A DNA stretch of 64,000 bases from Paenibacillus sp. URB8-2 (GTDB taxonomy: Bacteria; Bacillota; Bacilli; Paenibacillales; Paenibacillaceae). A program made the translations under genes and the position numbers. The stretch is taken from the NCBI RefSeq assembly GCF_013393385.1, contig NZ_AP023239.1, positions 3,410,001 through 3,474,000 on the forward strand, read 5' to 3'. Positions 37,697-46,519 of the stretch are shown here, piece after piece. A model generated the notes under the pieces. It was not told the origin of the DNA. It saw only the letters and a program-made list of their open reading frames with translations, and searched no databases. Numbering within the stretch: position 1 is the stretch's first letter; each line of letters opens with the position of its first letter.

Positions 37697-39283
37697 TTAT
37701 GGAGTGCTGATCAAATCAAGATCTCCTCGATAAGACCCCGGTTTATCTTTATATCCTAATTTCTCTACAAAATCTTTTGCTGGGGCAAACACTTCCCCAT
37801 TGGCTTGTATAATTCGATTATCTGCTAGACTAATCTCAACTGACTTGGAATTTTTGCTTAGCAACAACTTATTGGGCTGCTCTAATACCTCAATTCCAGC
37901 TGCATGAGAGAAATCTCTGACCGGGACATAGACTGTATCATTTAATTCAAATGCCCCTTGTCCTGTATACTTTACATATTCACCATCAATCGTAATATAG
38001 TAGGGGTCTTGCATCGTAATTAAATTACTTGTATCTGCTGTCATATAACTCTGATTACTAATAAATTTTTGAGGCATATATCTCGCATAGTCATATTGTT
38101 CACGACCTTGATATGTCAATAACCCTGTAGGAAGATGCAAATAAAAAATATTTTGAGAATCAGGATTACTTGATCCGAAAGAGAAACGGGCTAGCGAATT
38201 TGAATACCACTGTGTATATGTAACGCTAATGTTAAGGCGCTTTGGAGATTGAAAAGATTTTATTAGCTTATTATTTACAAGATCATAGATACTGTAAATT
38301 ACTTTCTCGGGGTTACCAAAGATCCACTTTTCTTTAGTGGGATATGCTTCAACTATTAATGCATATTTATTGTCAGGGGAAAGGATAAGTTCACTATTTA
38401 AAACCTTGTTTTTATTCAATAAGGTTCGCGTTTTGCCTTGAACCCGATAAAAGTAATTAGGAGCTTGCTCATTCAGACGAGTTTTGGGGTTAACCGGTCT
38501 GCCGCCTATTATCCCTTCAACTTTAATATTATTTGTAACATTAATAACGAAGTTTCCAGCCCCATAGGTTTGCTTCCACATGTTTTTAATAGGTGTATAA
38601 GAGCCATCAGGTTTTATTTTTACGTATGACTCGTTATCATTAGGTTTAAGAGGAATTATATAGTCTCTTGGAGTTACAGATAAACTGTATTTATCCCAAT
38701 AATTAGGGTTTAGGTGAGTAGGATATGTATATCCTATTTTTTGATTGGTAAATATAGAATATATTCCCGTCTCCCCCGGATATACCCTGAATACTTCGTA
38801 AGTATAATTCTTATCTAGATGAACAAATGCGTTCTTATAGGTAATTACTTTTGTTAAGGTTTTTTTTGTATAATTAAATATTAAAATGTACGAGTCGTGA
38901 TTAGTACCTTTTGATGCAGCATTAATTGATAAAATATCACCTGATTTGTCTTTATAAGTATAAGTGTCGCTTGACTCACCAGAAATTCCGAAAGATGGTG
39001 AGTCAGTTGTCATGCTAAGTTTTACATCTACTGTTTCACCATCGTTAATCTGTTCAAGTTTCTTTGGGAAACTATATACTTCTAGTTGTCTTTCGCCAGT
39101 TGTAAAGTCAACCAGCTTAACTTTCACCGATTCACCAAACCCATTTCCCAAACTAAATCCAACTGTCATCTTTACATTTTGAAGCTTACTGAAATTTTCA
39201 TTCTCCCCAAAGACCGAGCTAGGCAAAGCTATAATTCCGCATAATAAAAAAATCAAAAACAGATAATTTCTCTTTCTCAACAC
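37697..39283 (-). CDS. Secreted protein with C-terminal copper-amine-oxidase-N-like (stalk) domain
   Basis: 528 residues from a GTG (GGGGTG 7 bases upstream). Signal peptide NYLFLIFLLCGIIALPSSVFG. The middle has WD-like stretches (LSPDNKYALIVEAYP; IYSIYDLVNNKLIKSFQSP) suggesting a beta-propeller. The C-terminal 90 residues (ITIDGEYVKYTGQGAFELND, VYVPVRDFSHAAGIEVLEQ, LADNRIIQANGEVFAPAKDF) match the repeated domain common in Paenibacillus surface proteins. Substrate unknown. A+T-rich codon usage differs from the core genes. Confidence 0.75.
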   Translation of the reverse strand: MLRKRNYLFLIFLLCGIIALPSSVFGENENFSKLQNVKMTVGFSLGNGFGESVKVKLVDFTTGERQLEVYSFPKKLEQINDGETVDVKLSMTTDSPSFGISGESSDTYTYKDKSGDILSINAASKGTNHDSYILIFNYTKKTLTKVITYKNAFVHLDKNYTYEVFRVYPGETGIYSIFTNQKIGYTYPTHLNPNYWDKYSLSVTPRDYIIPLKPNDNESYVKIKPDGSYTPIKNMWKQTYGAGNFVINVTNNIKVEGIIGGRPVNPKTRLNEQAPNYFYRVQGKTRTLLNKNKVLNSELILSPDNKYALIVEAYPTKEKWIFGNPEKVIYSIYDLVNNKLIKSFQSPKRLNISVTYTQWYSNSLARFSFGSSNPDSQNIFYLHLPTGLLTYQGREQYDYARYMPQKFISNQSYMTADTSNLITMQDPYYITIDGEYVKYTGQGAFELNDTVYVPVRDFSHAAGIEVLEQPNKLLLSKNSKSVEISLADNRIIQANGEVFAPAKDFVEKLGYKDKPGSYRGDLDLISTP

Positions 39284-39369
39284 AATAATACACCCCAGTT
39301 TAATATAAAATTAAAGATTTTAATAGTTGGAGCAGGATCTCAGAGCTTTTCTTTTTTTCAGAAATTAAG

Positions 39370-39666
39370 TTAACTCCCATACTTCTCTATGTACTCGTTA
39401 AACTTCTCCTCCATCTTCTTGTCGGAGAGCGATTTGAACAAGGTAATAATTTTATCGGTGGTACCATTAACAAAAGTAAGTTCGTTGTACAATATGTAAT
39501 CCCAAATTAAAAATCCTTTATCTCCATTAATGATCACTGGAGCAGACTTATGGATGATACCATGTTGTCTCCCTAGTCGATCAAAAATGGCTTTAATAGT
39601 ATCTCCAACAATGATTTCTTTTGTAGATTTGGTAAGCTTTTGTTCCTGCTCATTTTTCTGATCCAT
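39370..39666 (-). CDS. Hypothetical small soluble protein
   Basis: 98 residues, charged ends (MDQKNEQEQKLTKSTKEI; EEKFNEYIEKYGS) around a core with HGIIHKSAPVIINGDKGF. I do not recognise the family. It starts one base after the stop of the gene at 39668, with a good AGGAGG-like site inside that gene, so the two are co-translated. The pattern of two small genes following a disrupted small gene resembles immunity-type clusters, but nothing specific supports that. Confidence 0.6.
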   Translation of the reverse strand: MDQKNEQEQKLTKSTKEIIVGDTIKAIFDRLGRQHGIIHKSAPVIINGDKGFLIWDYILYNELTFVNGTTDKIITLFKSLSDKKMEEKFNEYIEKYGS

Positions 39667-39667
39667 C

Positions 39668-39979
39668 CTATTTTTCCTCCTTTGATTTTCTGGAAGAAAT
39701 AACTTTTAGAACTATATCCTGAACCGTCGAGGAATTAAGCCAGTCAATTTTTTGGTCCAATTGAGGGACAGCGTTATCAAGTAGATAATCCCAATCGTAA
39801 TTAATCTCAACTAGATCATTCGAGTTGGCGATTTCCATTCTATTTTCGCGCATTAAGATTCGGTATTTATAAGGCCAAAAACCAGTTTTGTGTTTTTGCA
39901 TAATAAAGTGTTTGTTTTGATTAATATTTTCCCAGAAGTTTAAACCACCCAATGTTGAAATAGGTTTTCTAAATCCCAT
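39668..39979 (-). CDS. Hypothetical small protein
   Basis: 103 residues, Trp/Tyr/Asn-rich (GGLNFWENINQNKHFIM; FWPYKYRILMREN; EINYDWDYLLDNAVP). No recognisable domain. GGGGGGAG precedes the ATG. It lies just downstream of the IS630-disrupted gene and upstream of the 98-residue gene, presumably one former operon. Confidence 0.6.
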   Translation of the reverse strand: MGFRKPISTLGGLNFWENINQNKHFIMQKHKTGFWPYKYRILMRENRMEIANSNDLVEINYDWDYLLDNAVPQLDQKIDWLNSSTVQDIVLKVISSRKSKEEK

Positions 39980-39996
39980 TTATACTCCCCCCATTA

Positions 39997-40193
39997 TTAA
40001 ATGTTGTGTCTTACTTTTAGATCCGCTATCGCTGCCATTACTTTGTCATAATCTTTTGTGCCATCTGGATTAACATCCGTTGTTATATGCGCTGGGGTTC
40101 CGTAGGCAGGATATCCATTGTACTCCATTAAAACATATATTGCCGGTCTTAATGATCCATCTTTTTTCCAGTCTACGTATCCATATGTAACTA
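39997..40193 (-). pseudogene. C-terminal fragment of a small gene cut by the IS630 element
   Basis: About 65 codons in one open frame with no start, ending at a TAA (39997-39999). The translation contains VTYGYVDWKKDGSLRPAIYV and ITTDVNPDGTKDYDKVMAAI. The frame continues into the end of the IS. On the other side of the IS (41331-41410) a strong site GAAGGAGGG and an ATG are present, but all three frames are closed within 30 codons, so the 5' part has decayed too. Family unknown. Confidence 0.75.
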
Positions 40194-41328
40194 TATAAGT
40201 TGAACTGAAAATCTTTATACCTGAAGAAGTAAGCGGTCAATTACGGCTTGAGGAGTTCGGTTGATGCTTTTCATAAAAGCGGCCACATGGGAACGAATGA
40301 CGTAGAACTTTTGGAAAAACACATTGTTCACGACATCGTGCTTTAGCCATTTCCACAAACCTTCCGTGGGATTGAGTTCCGGGCTGTACTTGGGTAAATA
40401 AACCAACTGCAATCGGGCGTGCTCCCTGAGAAAAGGCTGAATTTCATCGGCATGATGAATGTGGGCATTATCCAGTACAACCACGACCTTGCCGGAATAC
40501 GTCTGTAAAATATCGGTCAAGAAGCGTTGGAACGCTTTCGCATCCAGTTTTTCTTCTTCCCGGTGAAGGACATGGCCGGTTTCGTAATCGATCGCTGCAA
40601 ACAGCTTGGCACCCTGATGCTGGCCATACGTCTTGATTTTTCGCTGTTGTCCTCTCGGAAACCAATTGTACTGTAAGGCTAGATAGGCCCGAATAGCCGA
40701 TTCGTCTTCAAACAGCAGATGATCCACTTTTCCTTGATCTAACTGGTCTTTGAGCTCAGGTAGCGTGACTTGGCGAAACTGCTCTTGCTCCTCTGGATTG
40801 GCCTTTGCCAAAGTATAGGTGGCCTTCGTGTAGCTGAAGCCAAGGCGGTTCAGCATTTTGGAGACGCCTTTGAGCGTGTAGTCTTCGCTATACTCCCGAA
40901 GAATCCAGGCACGAATGAGTTTTAACGTCCAGGTATACTTCGCTTCAAAGCCAACATCGACAGGGCGTTTCTCAGCGATGACTTGCTTCAGCCGTTCCTC
41001 TTGCTCATTCGAAAGTCGCTTGGAACCACCCGGATATTCACCCAATTCAAGACCTTGCAGTCCGTTCTTACGGTAGTTCTTCCAGTATCCGCTGATGGCC
41101 GGAAAGGATCTGCCCAAAATATCGGCAATTTCGGTGAGGGTCCGGCCCTCTAGATGCAGCCTTATCGCCAAATATCTTTCATACATCCGGGTACTTTCCG
41201 TTTCCTTCATGGCTTCTGTCAGTTTTCCGATCTCTTGTTCTGTAGTCATTTAAATCTCCGCCTTTTCAGGTTCTTTCTTACCTTTTACCCGATTCTGGCG
41301 GTCCTTAATATTACGAGTTCAATTTATA
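40194..41328 (-). mobile_element. IS630-family insertion sequence
   Basis: 1135 bases. Ends are 13-bp inverted repeats with one mismatch: TATAAGTTGAACT (40194-40206) and the complement of TATAAATTGAACT (41316-41328). TA flanks both sides (40192-40193, 41329-41330), the target duplication of IS630/Tc1 elements. It carries one transposase gene and interrupts a small gene. Confidence 0.85.
40215..41249 (-). CDS. IS630-family transposase
   Basis: 344 residues, intact. N-terminal helix-turn-helix (GRTLTEIADILGRSFPAIS) and second DNA-binding helix region, then the DDE catalytic core: first D in LLFEDESAIRAY, second in VVVLDNAHIHHADEI, E in LPKYSPELNPTEGLWKWLK. Full length and intact motifs suggest the element may still be active. 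GC content is nearer to the core genome than to the surrounding A+T-rich genes. Confidence 0.95.
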   Translation of the reverse strand: MTTEQEIGKLTEAMKETESTRMYERYLAIRLHLEGRTLTEIADILGRSFPAISGYWKNYRKNGLQGLELGEYPGGSKRLSNEQEERLKQVIAEKRPVDVGFEAKYTWTLKLIRAWILREYSEDYTLKGVSKMLNRLGFSYTKATYTLAKANPEEQEQFRQVTLPELKDQLDQGKVDHLLFEDESAIRAYLALQYNWFPRGQQRKIKTYGQHQGAKLFAAIDYETGHVLHREEEKLDAKAFQRFLTDILQTYSGKVVVVLDNAHIHHADEIQPFLREHARLQLVYLPKYSPELNPTEGLWKWLKHDVVNNVFFQKFYVIRSHVAAFMKSINRTPQAVIDRLLLQV

Positions 41329-41440
41329 TAAGTGATTAATATTACTGCCATGGCTAGCGGGGGATTTTTATTTGCTCAACATGAGTTTAAACCTTATTGT
41401 TGTTAGGCATCGTAAATTCCCTCCTTCTGGAAAGTCACAA

Positions 41441-42037
41441 CTATTTGAGGTGAAGATTATTACCAAAGTCACGCCATTCATTGACCTTACCATTTACGAA
41501 CGTAACACTAGATAAGCCATAGTACCAAACTTCTCTATCCAATAATTTGTTAACTGTATCTGGTGTTCCCATAATAGCTTTTACCGTTTCTTTAGTATCT
41601 CCTTCACCAAAATTATCCCCATTGTCTGATGTTGATGAAGGTGTAAGGTCCTGATCCGAACTGTCAGAAGCAGGAACATAAGCAGAACTTGCTCTCGCCT
41701 CAGCAATTACATCGTCTTTGGCTTTCTCTAATTCATCCTTGATGTCTGACAATATACTGTTTTTGATATCATCATTTTGTGTTTCTAATCTTGCATAAAC
41801 TTGCTCTTTGTACTCCTCGAATTTACTTAGCTGTGCATCTGCGTTGCCAACTGTCTCCCATGTGTTTCCCTTTAACACTTTAGTCTCACCTGTGATCCGG
41901 TTAATCATCACTGGATATTTTTGATTCAGCTTATCGTATTTGTACAGACCGGGATAAATAAAAAGACCAAATGCAGCAATACAAAAAGCAACAGCTAAAT
42001 AGTTTAATCCATCCTTGACGTTGAAATATTTATTCAT
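41441..42037 (-). CDS. Membrane-anchored protein with coiled coil and SmpA-like C-terminus
   Basis: 198 residues. One N-terminal membrane helix (YLAVAFCIAAFGLFIYPGLY), a helical charged stretch (about 70-115), a Ser/Asp-rich linker, then TVKAIMGTPDTVNKLL...WYYGLSSVTFVNGKVNEW, which resembles the small BamE/SmpA-like or outer-protein repeat fold seen in many lipoproteins. Function unknown. It lies between the IS630 element and the HEPN-like gene. Confidence 0.6.
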   Translation of the reverse strand: MNKYFNVKDGLNYLAVAFCIAAFGLFIYPGLYKYDKLNQKYPVMINRITGETKVLKGNTWETVGNADAQLSKFEEYKEQVYARLETQNDDIKNSILSDIKDELEKAKDDVIAEARASSAYVPASDSSDQDLTPSSTSDNGDNFGEGDTKETVKAIMGTPDTVNKLLDREVWYYGLSSVTFVNGKVNEWRDFGNNLHLK

Positions 42038-42095
42038 TTAATAAACCATCCCCCACGATTTACATTTTAATCTTGACAAATAATGTATAAATCTC

Positions 42096-42743
42096 TCATT
42101 TCCAAAAATAATCTAATTCACTTTCTCGATACTCTTCATAAGCGTCGTCTTCCATCATACTTCTATGCATTTCTGCTAATTCATTTGAATAGTCATCAAT
42201 TGTAATTTCATATCTGGCATCTTCAAATAGGTCTCTTAATTCATCTATGTATACAACAAAGAAATCATAACTCATTTCATAACCTATCTTTAATTTTAAT
42301 AATAACTCCTGCATTTCATCATCAGACAAGCTTATTTCAAAGTGCATAAATTGATTTCTTATTTTGTTTAGATATTGTACAACTGTCTCAAAATCATCGG
42401 ATATATCATAGTTACATAAGTATTTGGCTCTTTTAACTGCTTCATTAAGTGTTACCGTCTTGAGGGAGGGATTCGCTTCTAATACATTAGGATAACCCTT
42501 GGTAATCATTATCTTCTTCGCTGACATATATTTATCAAGATCAGCAAAAATAAGGTATTCATCATAATTTTTTAGTACAAGCTTAAATAGAATTTCGATT
42601 CCGTGATTCAAGGAAATCACAGCATCTTTTATATTATGTGCTAATCCGTCTTCTAGGGTTTCTATTTTTTCCATTATCAGATAAGCTGCTTTGAATGAAT
42701 CTGCCCCGTTCTCCGCTAACCCCATTCTTATCATTACTTTCAT
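42096..42743 (-). CDS. HEPN-like helical protein
   Basis: 215 residues, largely helical and acidic. Two features suggest the HEPN fold: the N-terminal helix pair ISLNHGIEILFKLVLKNYDE, and the RX4H motif in YLNKIRNQFMHFEIS (R129, H134), the RNase signature of HEPN domains. No MNT nucleotidyltransferase partner is adjacent. It follows the recombinase-like/HNH gene after 53 bases on the same strand. HEPN proteins act in toxin-antitoxin, abortive infection and CRISPR systems; this one being an RNase is inference. Confidence 0.55.
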   Translation of the reverse strand: MKVMIRMGLAENGADSFKAAYLIMEKIETLEDGLAHNIKDAVISLNHGIEILFKLVLKNYDEYLIFADLDKYMSAKKIMITKGYPNVLEANPSLKTVTLNEAVKRAKYLCNYDISDDFETVVQYLNKIRNQFMHFEISLSDDEMQELLLKLKIGYEMSYDFFVVYIDELRDLFEDARYEITIDDYSNELAEMHRSMMEDDAYEEYRESELDYFWK

Positions 42744-42796
42744 CTCACTTTGCCTATGTATGCTTCGTATAAAATGTTGTTATTCAAAAGGAATTG

Positions 42797-44326
42797 TTAT
42801 AACTCTCTAGATTTATAATTGTCTCTCCATACAAACTTTTTTATCTGTTCTTTCATTGATTTAAAAATTTCATCATGGTGATATTGGACACACTTATCAG
42901 ACAAAGAATGCTTAAGCAAACTCAATTTTGATTTGTGGAGAGCGTTATTCTCGTCCACATGTAATATAGTCTTTCTGTCCCTTGGGTCAATTGAAATAAT
43001 CCCCATATCCATCAATGTATGATGGTTCGGGCAAAGTACAATCATGTTCACTTCTTTATCCACTCCCTGTTCAGACAAGGGTTGAATATGATTTACTTCG
43101 GAATATCCGATGCCATTTATGTCTACCAGTGCTTCCCCGCAGATTTGACAGCAATTTCTGTATAGTACCTTTAACGCTCTAACCCTCTTCGTATCCCGCT
43201 TTCTTCTTTTTAAATTTATAAACTCAATAATTAAAATATCTTCATCAGCCCCAGAGTTATCAACCGATGAAGATTTGGAAAAAAAATCATTTGATTCCTC
43301 GTTTTCCGTATCGTGGTCAGCAGTAATATCATTCGGAGAGCCTGAATCGAAAGGGTGAAACCCTATGGACTCTTTTTGTTCTCGATACTGAGTGTACTGG
43401 TAAAAAGACTCTCGCACAAATGCCCGCTCCCACCCAAAAGTACGAATAATAGATTCTAATGCCTTACCATCGGTTTGTAACAGTTGATGAAGTATAGTAT
43501 TGATGTGTAGGTGAGTTGGATATAGGATTGGCTCAATATCCATTTTAATTGAGATGCACCTTAAAACGTATGTCATTAAAGGAATAATGCTAGCAGGCTT
43601 GTTTGTTATGCCTTTCGTATTTACACCTGCTATGTATGGATCAATCTTCAACTCTCTACCATTCCAATACTTCTGGAAGAATGGTTGAGACGTATCTTCA
43701 AATGAAGTGACATGCTTCATTCGCAGGTCATAGTAGTCCTTAATGAATTGCGCTAGTTCACCTTTCAATAATATCCAAGGAACGCTTTGAGTCTCATACA
43801 GATTCTTCACTCGAACGGTATCATCATCCACTTGAAGGTCCCCTATAGACATACCGCTAATGTCCCCTGTATTGTAGCCAGCCCCCAGCCCTACTGCTAT
43901 ACATGCTTTAATCGTTAGGCTGGCGGTTTCATTATGTAGTTCATTGTAGATATCGTGATGAAACAGTCTGTAAAAATCAAAGCCTTTCGTTAGGTAATTA
44001 GCTTTTGGTTTTTTTCCGTTTTCATCCAAATAAATATCTTTAGGTATCTCTAGAGGAAACACTTTTCTTTCGCTCATCGGTAAAGCTAAGACTTTTTCCT
44101 GTACAAAAGCATAGAACTTTTTCAATGTATAAAAATATCCGTTTAGATTTTTATCAAGTGTGCCGAAGAAACCAACAATATTGCTTTCACTTATTGCTTC
44201 CTGTGCATCTGTGTTCCTCCCAACCAATTCAACGAATCGGTTGATTTTATGCCTATCCTGTATCCATGTACTGTTATTTTCATCGATAGTCTCTCTAAAT
44301 AATTCAAATGCTTCTTGTATATCCAA
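42797..44326 (-). CDS. Degenerate tyrosine-recombinase-like domain fused to an HNH endonuclease
   Basis: 509 residues from a TTG preceded by GAGAGGGCG. Residues 1-80 look like the SAM-like core-binding domain of integrases (FRETIDENNSTWIQDRHKIN). Residues 135-165 (IKACIAVGLGAGYNTGDISG) align with integrase box I, but the catalytic Arg is Asn152. Residues 270-315 (YPTHLHINTILHQLLQ ... FYQYTQYRE) align with box II, again without the Arg of HxxR, though Tyr309/Tyr311 remain. After an acidic linker, residues 393-440 form an HNH domain: C393xxC396, EVNHIQPLSEQG (H413) and CPNHHTLMD. The HNH part looks intact; the recombinase part looks DNA-binding only. Confidence 0.7.
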   Translation of the reverse strand: MDIQEAFELFRETIDENNSTWIQDRHKINRFVELVGRNTDAQEAISESNIVGFFGTLDKNLNGYFYTLKKFYAFVQEKVLALPMSERKVFPLEIPKDIYLDENGKKPKANYLTKGFDFYRLFHHDIYNELHNETASLTIKACIAVGLGAGYNTGDISGMSIGDLQVDDDTVRVKNLYETQSVPWILLKGELAQFIKDYYDLRMKHVTSFEDTSQPFFQKYWNGRELKIDPYIAGVNTKGITNKPASIIPLMTYVLRCISIKMDIEPILYPTHLHINTILHQLLQTDGKALESIIRTFGWERAFVRESFYQYTQYREQKESIGFHPFDSGSPNDITADHDTENEESNDFFSKSSSVDNSGADEDILIIEFINLKRRKRDTKRVRALKVLYRNCCQICGEALVDINGIGYSEVNHIQPLSEQGVDKEVNMIVLCPNHHTLMDMGIISIDPRDRKTILHVDENNALHKSKLSLLKHSLSDKCVQYHHDEIFKSMKEQIKKFVWRDNYKSREL

Positions 44327-44368
44327 CGCCCTCTCACTCTCCTACAAGTGATCATTGTTGATGTACTT

Positions 44369-44647
44369 CTATATATTCCATGCTCTTATCTTCATTTGGC
44401 CGACAATCTCCACGTCACTTATACATACTCCACGCCCGCCAAATAGCCGTTTGCCCACAACAGCCCGCAAGCTGTAAATGTGCCCCTCTTCAAGATCAGA
44501 AGGCTACTCAGTCTGCCAAATAAAACGTTCTCCGTGCCCCTCGAAGACATAGTTGTGGACTGATGCCGGACTCATATATCTGTCATTAAAGTTTACTCCG
44601 TAATGATCCATTATGTACGCCGCGATGATGTCAATCTTGGTGTCCAT
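44369..44647 (-). pseudogene. Small gene with an in-frame amber codon
   Basis: A 93-codon frame with AGGTGGT before its ATG is interrupted by one TAG at 44504-44506 (codon 48). Before it: MDTKIDIIAAYIMDHYGVN and SVHNYVFEGHGERFIWQTE; after it: PSDLEEGHIYSLRAVVGKRL and GRGVCISDVEIVGQMKIRAW. No other stop occurs, so a single recent nonsense change is likely. Family unknown. A degenerate second copy of its start and upstream region lies at 46344-46465. Confidence 0.7.
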
Positions 44648-44744
44648 ATTTAACACCACCTATCAAAATATAGGATTATTTTACCATCGTACATTAGTAA
44701 TGTCTGTGTCGAATTTGTTCATAGCTTTTATTCCTTTGGATAAA

Positions 44745-44775
44745 CAAAAAAGGCGCTGAGAGTAGATCTCAGGGC
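44745..44775 (-). terminator. Terminator after the secreted repeat protein gene
   Basis: Minus-strand stem GCCCTGAGA / TCTCAGCGC around TCTAC (core arms 44756-44761 and 44767-44772), followed by CTTTTTTG. It ends transcription from 44862-46259. Confidence 0.7.
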
Positions 44776-44861
44776 TCTAGTTTTGTCGAGCTATAAACTC
44801 TTCTGTCGGCTCGGTTTATTCATTTCTCTTAAAATATAATAAATACGAAGAAAATTTTATC

Positions 44862-46259
44862 TTAGTCTAGTCTATATTTGGTTATTGTAGACCCTTTCTC
44901 TCCATGTCTATTAATATAAAAATCATTTAAATTCGTGAAAAATATACTCATTGCTTCATCATCCGAGCCCCAATACTCTTCAACATTTTTATTAGTTTTA
45001 TATTTATTGTACGAATAATATGAATCCGTCCACTGTAACGAGTCAACAACGCTTAATGTATCCGCATCTAAAATATAATATTTATTTGTACATTTAACAG
45101 GAATATTTGATGCGTGTTTAAATGTGATAGTAGGTTGAAATTCGTCAAAATCTCCAAGAACATTTCTCTCTGTTATTCCACCAACAATGATATGTTTATC
45201 ATCACTATATACAATAGAGAGTTTGCTTTGAAGTGGATTGGGTGATTGATTTTTCGGATATAAAAACACCCCCATTTTCTGAGAGTAATCTCCAAATTCT
45301 TTTGAAGCTAACAACTTGTGATTACTGTCATAGGTATATAATGTATTACCTTTTTGAACAATTAGTTTATTTCCTATAACTCTTATTATTTGATACAAAT
45401 CACTATCTATATCAAATCCATACTTCTCTTCATAATCTTTGTAACTAATTCTTTCTGACCACTTCTCCTTTCCTGTTGGAGAAAAAGCTTTTAGCAAAAA
45501 GTCCTGACTCTTTTTAAATTCAAATGCCGTCAAAATAGTTCCATCTTTAAACACGCCAGCGAAAAAGTAAGGCCCCTTAAAATCTGGATCGACAACTAAA
45601 TATGCGTGTGAACGGTCCGATGGTAATTTATATGAAAATAATTCATGAAATGTATTTAAATCATAGACAGTAATTCTAGTTCTAGCTTTGTTAATCACTG
45701 CAAAATAATCATAATTGATATCAATTTGTTCTCCTTCGATAACTTTAGACTTCTTAACCTTTCCCTTGTTACTATATATAACGATTTTTGTTTTGTACTG
45801 TGAGAGATCCCATTCTGTCGCTGCTAAATCTCCATTTTTCAATACATAATAATTGTATCCTGAGGCGAACTTTGGCATCGCTTTATTTAATATAGTTTTT
45901 CCAGTAGGATCAATAATAGTAAGAATATTGTTATTACCAGTAAAACGTTCATCAATTGCTAAATAAGTTGTTCCATCCTTTGAATAATAATTTTTTGCTG
46001 TTCCTGTTGTTCTTACCCAATTTTGCTTACCTGTTAAGACATTTATAGAGCTTATTCTAGATAGGTTCTTTTCATTTACACCTTCATATATCCTTGTATA
46101 TGCTATAAGATTATTTCCATATGTTAGAATAGGGGTTCCCCATGTGCTGGGTTTTGACCATTGTGCTTTTGGCAGATCAGTGTATTCCTTCGCTTCAACT
46201 AGTGCTGTTCCTAATAATGAAAGAGCTAAAACCAATAATAGAAAAATCAACTTCTTCAT
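44862..46259 (-). CDS. Secreted PQQ/WD-like beta-propeller protein, function unknown
   Basis: 465 residues from MKKLIFLLLVLALSLLGTAL, a signal peptide, with GGAGGATATGGA upstream; the open frame runs further upstream through an unrelated gene remnant. Repeats with Asp-box-like and PQQ-like character (INVLTGKQNWVRTTG; TIIDPTGKTILNKAM; AFSPTGKEKWSERIS; YDSNHKLLASKEFG) suggest a propeller. No catalytic motif seen. It resembles in style the secreted protein at 37697-39283. Confidence 0.7.
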   Translation of the reverse strand: MKKLIFLLLVLALSLLGTALVEAKEYTDLPKAQWSKPSTWGTPILTYGNNLIAYTRIYEGVNEKNLSRISSINVLTGKQNWVRTTGTAKNYYSKDGTTYLAIDERFTGNNNILTIIDPTGKTILNKAMPKFASGYNYYVLKNGDLAATEWDLSQYKTKIVIYSNKGKVKKSKVIEGEQIDINYDYFAVINKARTRITVYDLNTFHELFSYKLPSDRSHAYLVVDPDFKGPYFFAGVFKDGTILTAFEFKKSQDFLLKAFSPTGKEKWSERISYKDYEEKYGFDIDSDLYQIIRVIGNKLIVQKGNTLYTYDSNHKLLASKEFGDYSQKMGVFLYPKNQSPNPLQSKLSIVYSDDKHIIVGGITERNVLGDFDEFQPTITFKHASNIPVKCTNKYYILDADTLSVVDSLQWTDSYYSYNKYKTNKNVEEYWGSDDEAMSIFFTNLNDFYINRHGEKGSTITKYRLD

Positions 46260-46343
46260 TCCATATCCTCCAATGATAATAGACATTAATATTCTCTCTA
46301 TCGTTTTTAGAAGTATATTCATCATTATTTGATGATAAATAAT

Positions 46344-46465
46344 CACGATATACTTCCCTTCAAACCCAAAACCAACTTTTATGTACATAGCGATGATGTC
46401 ACTTTTATGGTCCATATTAACATCGCTCTATCCTTGTATAGGATGACTTTACCATAATAAATAGT
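46344..46465 (-). repeat. Degenerate second copy of the 44369-44647 gene start
   Basis: The 50 bases before an ATG at 46413-46415 and the first ~24 codons match the amber-stopped gene: both have ATGGTAAA..ATCCTATA...GATAG upstream, and the peptides MDTKIDIIAAYI and MDHKSDIIAMYI correspond. The rest has diverged and now runs in frame into the secreted protein gene. It is a relic of a small gene family or duplication. Confidence 0.65.
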
Positions 46466-46519
46466 TCAAGAGTAGGAGAAAATTGGTAGTAATCAATAAT
46501 CGAAAAAAAATGAATCCGA

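Noticed and set aside
44862..46415. Longer start for the secreted propeller protein (517 residues)
   Set aside because: The extra 52 codons are a decayed copy of another gene start; a signal peptide and GGAGG mark the ATG at 46259.
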